Below the pieces are notes generated by a model. That model searched no databases and was not told the DNA's origin. It worked only from the letters and a program-made list of their open reading frames with translations. Positions 56,546-64,000 of a stretch of DNA of 64,000 nt are shown in pieces. Every line of letters starts with the position of its first letter. Position 1 is the stretch's first letter. The stretch is from Isoetes taiwanensis. Lineage: Eukaryota; Streptophyta; Lycopodiopsida; Isoetales; Isoetaceae. Both the position numbers and the translations under genes were made by a program. The stretch lies in the NCBI GenBank assembly GCA_021234155.1, contig JAJEKV010000011.1, forward strand, positions 2,172,001 through 2,236,000. Direction: 5' to 3'.

Positions 56546-59439
56546 GCTAGACTATCTGCCAACTGGAAATAAACTTAGAATGGAAGTAATTTTACCTCAA
56601 ATTTAGAAGTAGTAGTTGAGAACATGCATAAGCTCCCTGGAATCAAACTGAATTCCAGCAAATGAACCTATCATTAGACAACATTAACATAAGCCAAGTG
56701 GCTATGCAAGACAAAGGGCCAAGTGGCAATACTGGCATTGATGCCATCCATAATATTTAATGGAATTTCCAAGCCTGTTATCGACTAGGATACCAATATG
56801 ACTTCAAGCCGAGTGGCAATTTTGGCAGTGATGCCATATAATGTGTTTTGAGTATTTGAATTTCCTCTAAACCATCAATACTCAAATTTGGTGCAATATG
56901 TTATTCCAATCATAAATTTGATCAAAACATTACCTTCAAATCTTGTTCGGGCATTCTTTATCCAGAAATAATTGAAATGCTTTGACAACAGAATAAGGTC
57001 CATACATCAGGGCCACCAATTTTATCATATTCCCAGCTCGTTAGTTCTGCATTCCAAGTAGGAGTGATCATCTTGAAATTTGGCCCTACTTGATTAACAG
57101 GCTTGTCCTGCATTCATAAGTGTCGCATGAGATACTCATGAAGTGAAACTTGCATTTCAGTAAATAGTGAACCACAATAACTCAAATTATAAAAGAGCAC
57201 CTGCTAAAAGCCCTACCAAGAAAGTTTGGCAGCACTGGTAAGACCAATGCACATAAGTGTCATGAAAAAAACCAGCTTGAACTAGTCTATACTAGCACAA
57301 ACATCAGCATTGGTCAATCCCGCCGCTGTCTTATCTGGCCATACAAGAACCGTTAAGTCCTAGATGGTACCATCCTTTCCTGGTATACAGCATCTATGTT
57401 ATCATATAACAAACCTTTCCTTGATATACAGTTACAAAAATCTCTAACCTTTTTACAACATGCCTACTGAAAAGCCATTGAAGGTCCGAGTAAAATGGGC
57501 CATTATGCCTAATTCCTAATGGACACAATTAGAGTTATAACGATATAACCCTTGTCTACAGAATATAAATAGACACTCTATTCCATGAATAATTTACATT
57601 AATCTACTGTTCTGAAACGCTACAGCAGTTAGCACACTTATGGAACCTGGCACAAGCCCGATACTTTCAATTAGAGTTCAAAAAGAACTTCCCATACATG
57701 AGCGTTTGGAATTTCGTATTTCTGCTGTATATTTAATTCAGAAAATAACAAGACTATAACATACAAGGTAAAGTCTGCCAATGTATGAACAGATCACTTT
57801 TTTAATTCCAAATATTTCATCACACGGATGATAATCTATTCATGTAGTTTCCATCAAGCCACACAACATAAATCATACCACAGCTATGCCATTTATGCAC
57901 GGATCAACTTCTTGCATTCTGTGTACACTTGACCATATTTTTCAAGGATCTAGTCTCAAACAAATGTGCAAGCGAGGCCTTAGTATCAGTTTTACATACT
58001 GATCCGAAATAAACATATGGAAATGCCAAGTTATATTTCATAACCTTACACCGTTCCACATAAACCGGATCATCATGTTCCTTGTCAATTACTGACTAGC
58101 AACCACCCCTATTAGATAAAGGGATTAACATGAGAAAAAAAAAGATATACCGTATTTTAGAGACCCACGAAATATAATTTGCCACAAAAAGCATCAACAA
58201 TGGAACGAAGAATAGTACGAGGACTAAACTTTTAAGTCATGCAATAATCCTATAAACAAGGAGTTTCCATTACCAACTTAGAATGGTACCAAACAACATG
58301 GAGCTTATTGTTTGCCGGACAAATAGCACGTAAGAAAGATCAAGTACGCTTTTAAAAAATAGAAAAGTTGGTCATCTTTGGTAGAACCAAAGACCCCAAA
58401 CCGCATATAATCATGAATAAATATTACTTTAATGCTTTAATGCTTAAAGTATGAACTGTATGTCAACATAACTAAATATCCTCAAAACATTATTATCAAG
58501 TAGTCTCAAAAAAGACTTTTTAGCAGAGTACCTTGGTATGGAGAAATGTAGAGCAAAAACCAATGAGTTCACACCTCGGATCACCTTTTCAGCCTAAACT
58601 TCCATAGTCATGCATTCAGTTTTCAACCATAGTCAAACTTTGATCTTGGTCACTATCGACTGCAAACTCCCAAGCTCACCTAATACAGTTTGCACAAAAG
58701 AAATACATTAAGAGGAGAAGCCCGTACCTGCAGCCAACCAATACATTATTAGCCATAGACTGGGTAAAAATGCAAGGGCCAAAAGGTACCTTAGGCTTCT
58801 CGGTTGTCAACCGATCACCTAATGTAGACCTTTTGCCCAAAAAAAGATCAAATGAGCATGGCGAGAAATAAACTTAGTTTAAATATAAATATAAGAGAGA
58901 GAGAAAACTAATGTCCCATATTAACATAATGCAAATAAACTTTCTAAAGCAACACGGTTCAGAAATAAGTCTTGCATAATTAAAACAACACTGTTATAAC
59001 AAGGGCACTTATCCCAGTGATTATAGGTATTAGCCTTCCAAATGGAACATGCAAATGCTAAACTATGCATAATAGTCATCAAACTAACCGGTCCAATCGG
59101 GTACTTCATATTCACTATCCATTGTGCACCACGGGCTTTGTTATTGGAGTTAAATCACATATTCTTAATACGAAATGGATGGTAAGCCCATCCCTACTTT
59201 GAAATACTTCCCTTGTTTTCACCATCAATTTTAAGGCGAATGGCCATCAGTCATAGTCATCTTTAATATTTAAATCCTATCGAGCACTTGCGAGAGCACT
59301 TGCATCTCCATTTTATATGCCATTTAATCTTATCTAAGCGTAATGCACTAAAATACACGAGTATCTTAGTCTAAGACATCGTGTGATCTTCAATTTAAGT
59401 TTACGGCTCTGCATAAATTGAGATAAATCTCCCCTTAAG

Positions 59440-59995
59440 GCTATGCTTAAAAGGGCCACAAGTTCCCTTATTGGGCGGATGGCTACCTCTTCCATGCAAA
59501 CCTTCCATAAAAAACGCATCCATCTTTGGGAAGCGGATGTAAAGGGAAAGGAATCGTCTTTACATGCAAAAAAATCATTATAACTAGATCCGGCTTCCAA
59601 AAGCGACCTCAAATATCTCCATATCTCGAAAATGGGAAGTGAAAATGCAGATGTAAAGGGATTTTTTGGGTATGCTCCACGGTTGCCATTCGTCAAAGGC
59701 AAACCCATTTATCACTCTTTTATGATAAAATCATTATAACCAAGAAAAATCTTTGAAATTGTTCCTCTTCTTGCATAAGATAGCCCTCTTTAAAAAGAGG
59801 GCCTACAAGCCTTGTTTGAGAAAAAACTACATTATATCTCGGAAACATGGTAAAGAATGATATCCACATAGTATTTTTGCAAACATGCAATGCCATGTGC
59901 AACTTATGAAGATCTTCTTCTCATAAAGAATCTATCTTTGGGGTATGCTCCACGGTTGCCATTCTTAAATGACGAATATAGAAGAGCCAAAAGCC
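59440..59995. other. scrambled segment at the end of array B
   Basis: Short pieces of the B unit appear out of order or run together: GGGTATGCTCCACGGTTGCC twice (59668 and 59941), AATCTTTGAAATTGT joined to CCTCTTCTTGCAT, and CACATAGTATTTTTGCAAAC placed 150 bases early. It is either a complex rearrangement or an assembly/consensus artefact. Confidence 0.6.
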
Positions 59996-60179
59996 TTCAT
60001 GAAAATAGAATATTTTATTCTACACAATAGCACAAGTGGTTATACACCATAATGAATAGTTTAGAAATCCAGCATGTCTCTATGGCTAAGAAAGGCGAAC
60101 AACTTGCTTAATACATCCCTGCATTAAGGCCCCAATTTGGTTCAAAGGTGTATACCTCTAAGAAAAGCTTTACACTTTC

Positions 60180-60360
60180 TTTTTTTTTAGTTTCGGCGTA
60201 AAAGCCCCAATCAAGAAGGATTTCGCTTTCTGTGAAATTTTTTTTCGACAATCAAAATTTTTTGGACGTATTTTTGACGTATTAAACATCAAATTTGTGC
60301 CGTATCAAACGAAAAATACGTATTACGTATAAAACGTATACAGTATTGAACCTATCCCTG
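60180..60360. repeat. right terminal region of the composite element
   Basis: Matches (inverted) the left 180 bp of the 492-bp element at 16292. It includes TATACAGTATTGAACCTATC at the very end and many TACGT/ACGTA motifs. Confidence 0.8.
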
Positions 60361-61138
60361 CAAGGGAACGCTGTTCCAACTTCTATATCCTAGAGGCAAC
60401 CACATCATCTGCCGATGTTAAGGTGGTTTCCATTGTGCTGACCCTGTTTTGAAGGGCATGCTGTAACAACTGGCTTTCGTTAGTTGCTATCTGAAATGCC
60501 CCCTGAGTGGCAATGACATCTGCAATGTCCAATCCAAGACGGGCGATATCAGTGACCATCTCCTGCTCAATTCTCTCCTTGTCCTTCATTATAACTTCAT
60601 CTCTGGCAGACATGGTGTCTATTTGTGCTCGGAGGCCAGTAAGAGTCTGTCTATCCTGCTCTCTTTCAAACTACAACAAGCGAATACTATCAAGCAATTG
60701 TTGCACTTGGGTCTCAATGCCTGCAAACTGTTGCTCTGCTATAGCCAATTGCTTCTTAAGCACCTGGGGGATGGAGGCTTGTTGCTCTTCTGCCAGGTGT
60801 GAGATCTGAGTGGTGTGATCCTCAACCATCGCCTGTGTTTGTCTCCACCTCTCATGGCATGACTGGTGTGCCACCCTTGTGGAATCAAAGTCTGAGGTCT
60901 GCAAAGCTAGGTCTGTCGACTGTGCTGCTGGCTGAGCTGGGCTTGCCGCCTGAGCCTTTGCACGAGCCTCCTTCTTCATGGAAGAGGCTTCCCCCTTGGC
61001 CTGACTGCTAGGTCTAGGTCTCTTGCGCGGTGGGCTGCCTGCATGCTCCTCCCAAGTGGGCATGTCAGGCAGCTGTGTCTGAGTCTGGGTCTGGGTCTGG
61101 TTCTCAAGTTGGGTTGGGGATGTCCTGAGAGTGTCCAT
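60361..61138 (-). pseudogene. LINE ORF1, 5' part
   Basis: Continuation of the ORF1 at 31.5 kb, separated from it by the composite element. It opens MDTLRTSPTQLENQTQTQTQ (a short Q/T repeat), then a basic patch PPRKRPRPSS, then an Ala/Gln-rich region. A second frame (60613-60383) has heptad-like spacing (LLQHALQNRVSTMETTLTSA). The coiled-coil character fits the trimerising N-terminus of LINE ORF1 proteins. There is a frameshift at about 60660. Confidence 0.65.
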
Positions 61139-61224
61139 GGATAACTAGACAGATCTTGAATCGAACTGACCAACAAATTAGGGCAAGCCAAGGGAATATG
61201 TGAAGCCCTAATCCAGAATCCAAA

Positions 61225-61560
61225 AGAGCAAACCGGCCGGAAAATTGCTGTTCTGACAGAAATAACTTAGCCAACCAGGATCATACCAACATCATCGAAA
61301 AGGTTGCTAAGAGAGCTTTCCAACGCAACAAATTTCAGCTGAAACGGACTTCTGGATCTCCTGTTATGAGTGAAAACGTGTGATTAGCACCACCGCCTTA
61401 GGGTTTGAGCGCCTTTGGAGATGGAGGCCGGAAAACTGCTGTTTTGCTATACAAACCCTATTCTAGCATGTGCAAATCGCATAGCTTCAGAAAGCTATCT
61501 GAGAGAGCTTTGCAACGCACCAAATTTCAGCTGAAACGGAGTTCGGCATCTCCAGTTGTG
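61225..61560 (-). repeat. 200-bp tandem repeat in the LINE 5' leader
   Basis: 61229-61365 and 61428-61555 are diverged copies. Both contain GCCGGAAAA-TGCTGTT and GAGAGCTTT-CAACGCA-CAAATTTCAGC. Tandem 5' repeats often act as LINE promoters; that role is inferred here. Confidence 0.6.
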
Positions 61561-61667
61561 ATCAAAAACAACTGGAGAACGTCATCTTGTCCCTATGTTA
61601 GGGATAAGGTGCCCCTGCAGGCCCTTACGTGGGGAAGGGGCAAGGGCTTGGGGAGCTCGTTAGGGTG

Positions 61668-61918
61668 AGCCAGTGCTCGAGCCCCACGTAAGGGCACACA
61701 TGGGCATCTTTTCCTCCATAAAAGCAAGTTAGAAGCAATTAGAGTCGTTAGATTGGGAGAAAGTGGCCATGTGGCGAGATCCTAGAAATCGGAAGAGAGG
61801 ACATCTACGGCCGAGCCAATGCTTGAGCCCCATGTAAGGGCTTGCAGGGACATCTTTTCCTACATAAAGTTAGGTTAGAAGCAAGATTAGGAGAAAGCGG
61901 CCACGTGGCTAGATCTTA
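61668..61918. repeat. 145-bp tandem repeat upstream of the LINE
   Basis: GAGCCA(G/A)TGCT(C/T)GAGCCCCA-GTAAGGGC, then CATCTTTTCCT, TTAGAAGCAA and GGCCA-GTGGC, occurs twice (61668 and 61812). Confidence 0.65.
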
Positions 61919-61938
61919 GATGGATGGATGGATGGATC
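61918..61938. repeat. GGAT microsatellite
   Basis: ATGGATGGATGGATGGATCC, about four units, at the outer edge of the leader repeats. It may mark the LINE 5' boundary. Confidence 0.6.
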
Positions 61939-61939
61939 C

Positions 61940-62690
61940 TATATATTATAATGTTATAGGGTGTGTCCATTGTGCATCATGCCCTAGATCAGACGGCTTA
62001 AATCTAGGGCAGGCTTATCCAAATTGCAAAATTTATCCATAGGTTTCTTCCATTCTTGGTTTAGGTCATCGTCCTCCCGCTCTTAAAATTTGTGAGTCCA
62101 CGTTGGCCAGATCGAGACCAGTAGTAGCTGGATGCACCAAATCCTTCAAGACTTTGCTCAAGTTAATTTCGAGGCTCTGCAAGCATCCTTTACAATTCTC
62201 AGTGCAAGCTATGCACTGTAGCAAATGAATTGTATCTGCTATTGGACTTAATCTGCACGTTCTTGTCGTGCTAGCAAGTTTTAGTGCTATTGATGGTTGA
62301 TCATGGAGCATTTTTTGTTATAATGCTAAGGTTTCTCACCTTTATAATGTTCGTGCCACTTTTAGTAATTGTGTTGATGTTAGTGCCAGTGTTAGTGATT
62401 TTGTAAATGATAGTGCTAATGTTACCAATTTCGGTAACATTGTAGTAATTTTGTCAATGTTAGCACTAAACTAAATCTGTAGTTAGTAAAGCCCACCTAC
62501 CACTATAGATTAGCAATGCTTTTAGCCTAATGTCCTAGCACCAGTTAGTGGTTTGGTTTGCTAAAGGTTATGTTATAATGCTAATGAAATCAATAATTAG
62601 TTCTAAGTTGCTATTCATTAGCAGTTGTTTCTCTAGTGGTATTAGCATTAGCATTTACTAAGTAGTTTTCTGTTCTTATTCTGCAGACAG
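61940..62690. other. no gene; degenerate TTAGTG repeats
   Basis: 62360-62480 is built of loose copies of GTTAGTGCCAGTGTTAGTGA-like sequence, which translate into a fake repetitive frame. The rest is AT-rich with nothing recognised. Confidence 0.4.
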
Positions 62691-64000
62691 AATTCTTCAC
62701 TAGTTTCAAGCAAGACAATCCAGATGTTCAAATTTTACTTTGTTATAAAGCTATCTGAATTCAATACCTATTGTTGCGTCTATCATGAGAGGGTGTCGAT
62801 GCTGAGGGAAGGGGTGAAAAATATGAGGAAAAAGCCCATGGTGCACACTGCAGATTGCACCTGTGAGTGAAGATATATGACCACAAGGCAAGCCAAGTAG
62901 GGTGCAATGCAGCAAGACATGTTTGGGAGTCTAACAGTGACATGTGAAGAAGCATGATTTGCCCAAAGCCTGAAGATGAGGAGTAGCACAATGAAGCATG
63001 CTTGTCAGGAACCTGCAGCAAATGTGGTGTGGACAAAATAGAAAGGTGGCCAAAAGAAGAAACAAAAGACAATACCTCAAAAATCACTTAGAGAACATAG
63101 ATTATATTGAAATTGATAAGGATAAAAATGGAAAACCCAAAAAAAGAATTGAGTATCAATATTTACAGACTTCACCCAATGTTTTGATGGAAACCTTCAG
63201 ATCTAAAGCAAAGGAGTTTGTGACACACATAATTTCAGGTATAAATGGCAGGAAGCCATGTTTAGACAACTACTGAACAGGTTTGCTGATGATACGATTG
63301 TATCTGTGGTTGACTTTGCAGAGAATTACTCTTTCAAGGAGCAGAATGAAGTCTAGTCCAAGCATTGGCATAATGAGCAGATCGCTATTCTTGTGCACCT
63401 CATATATAGAAGGGATCTTAAAGACACAAGAAATGATCAAGGAAGAACATTTTTATATATCTGATGACAGAAAACATGATTTTTTGTTTGTGCAGCATTT
63501 CTTTCTCTTACACAATCATTGGATGCAAGAGAAGGAAATCACTTTGAAGAAGCATTATGTCTTCTCAGATGGTGCAGCCTCACAATTCAAAGGTAAAAAA
63601 TCATTTTACTTTGATGCTAGATTCAAGTCTTTAACAGGTTTAGACATGATGTGGACTTTTGGTGCTCTGGCCATGAAAAGGGAGAACATGATGGTGCAGG
63701 AGCAATAATAAAGAGGACTTTGAGAGCAGCACAGTTGAAGGGCAGCATGATGACCAATGCACACGAGGTGGTGGAATGGCTAAAGCAGTACATGTCAACA
63801 GCAACACCCATAACATATAAAAAGAAGATTCAAACTGTAAGTAGAACTTTTTGGGAGGTTGAAATAGGACAAGTGGACAGAAAAAATCAGTGGGAAGCAC
63901 GTTCTATTGAAAGATCTAGAAACCTTCATTGTTTCCATGGGTGCTCAAATCACATGACACATTTACAAATCAGAAACCTCTCTTGCTTTTGCACAGATTG
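62690..64000 (+). pseudogene. decayed transposon protein with DDE-like motifs, partial
   Basis: Pieces in three plus-strand frames look like one protein. In order: QTEFFTSFKQDNPDVQI; a cysteine region CLSGTCSKCGVD (63000); RFADDTIVSVVDFAENYSFK then NEVQSKHWHNEQIAILVH (63280-63400); HFFLLHNHWMQEKEITLKKH and VFSDGAASQFKGK (63500-63600); then, after a shift near 63665, a frame open to the end of the window with HEKGEHDGAGAIIKRTLRAA. Acidic residues in DFAENY, SDGA and DGAG could be a transposase-type triad, an inference. I have seen this motif set in eukaryotic transposon-derived proteins but cannot name the superfamily. At least three frame changes imply decay, or unrecognised introns. The 3' end lies outside the window. 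Confidence 0.6.

Larger units (their letters stand above)
47827..60178 (-). repeat. tandem array B, 4.05-kb units without reverse transcriptase
   Basis: Unit starts (A-tract plus GGCTTGAACTAGTCTATACT or the AGCTTG variant) at 47836, 53221 and 57274. The unit length is 4053 bp once the LINE insertion in unit B1 is removed. Blocks homologous to A appear in the same order: unit marker, KVPFGPC block b, block a ending near CAG|GTATT, the nested-hairpin zone, and the PTWN block c. ORF1 beyond block c and the whole reverse transcriptase are absent, so B looks like a non-autonomous relative of A. Unit B3 is partial and its last 700 bases are scrambled. Confidence 0.88.
31586..60360. mobile_element. 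28.8-kb composite element with hAT-like ends
   Basis: Begins CAGGGATAGGTTCTGTACG and ends with the inverted CAGGGATAGGTTCAATACTG. It is flanked by an exact 8-bp duplication CAAGGGAA (31578-31585 and 60361-60368). The outer 200 bp on each side match the 492-bp element at 16292-16783, including TACGT motifs, GCGTAAGCGAAAC hairpins on the left, and the block CGGCACAAATTTGATGT (gene-strand sense) on the right. It carries no hAT transposase that I can see. The interior is filled by two tandem arrays: A (reverse-transcriptase units) and B (related units without it). It sits within ORF1 of a LINE, whose two halves lie on either side. The hAT call rests on ends and duplication length. Confidence 0.85.

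Noticed and set aside
62300-62480. Repetitive protein suggested by TTAGTG repeats
   Set aside because: The repeat units are irregular in length and do not keep a frame.

Overview
This window reads as repeat-rich nuclear DNA of a land plant. The only genes I recognise with confidence are temperature-induced lipocalins (TIL). They have GT-AG introns and the plant-type intron right after the YLW residues. The rest is dominated by non-LTR retrotransposons, a Ty3/gypsy relic, foldback elements, tRNA-like repeats and a very large composite transposon. I cannot name the species. The mix would suit a large seed-free plant or gymnosperm genome, but that is inference.

Layout. 1-1.4 kb: decayed Ty3/gypsy gag with an upstream LTR-like promoter that carries a perfect four-unit heat-shock element. 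2.0-2.7 kb: LINE tail relic. 3.6-4.5 kb: TIL lipocalin copy 1, with an altered C-terminus. 4.6-15 kb: mostly non-coding, with several inverted-repeat elements and a 1.4 kb poly(A)-tailed retroposed insert bounded by a 14-bp target duplication. 15.1-17.55 kb: a LINE copy (minus strand), split by a 492-bp hAT-like element with an 8-bp duplication. 19.0-19.5 kb: TIL pseudogene joined to a LINE fragment. 20.3-22.4 kb: tRNA-like repeats, small tandem duplications and another LINE relic. 23.3-24.1 kb: TIL copy 2, apparently complete (183 codons over two exons). 24.5-26.5 kb: dense cluster of foldbacks just upstream of it.

27.1-61.9 kb: a second copy of the same LINE family (minus strand; ORF1, endonuclease, reverse transcriptase, ATTCT-type 3' tail). 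Its ORF1 is split by a 28,775-bp insertion. The insertion ends match the 492-bp element (CAGGGATAGGTTC terminal repeats) and are flanked by the 8-bp duplication CAAGGGAA. Inside are two head-to-tail arrays. Array A has about 2.35 units of 6.84 kb, each carrying a long ORF and a Penelope-like reverse transcriptase with GIPMG and YMDD motifs. Array B has about 2.7 units of 4.05 kb that are homologous in several blocks but lack the reverse transcriptase. One B unit holds a younger LINE insertion with a poly(A) tail and 16-bp duplications. Exon-like blocks shared by A and B suggest that each functional transcription unit straddles two neighbouring repeats.

62.7-64 kb: a decayed plus-strand transposon protein with DFAENY, SDGAASQFK and DGAG motifs, running off the window.

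The TIL genes are probably the only conventional host genes here. The most unusual object is the nested composite: a reverse-transcriptase tandem array inside hAT-type ends inside a LINE. Many differences between array copies sit at CAG/CTG sites in a way that looks like base-calling error at methylated cytosines, so some broken frames may not be real.
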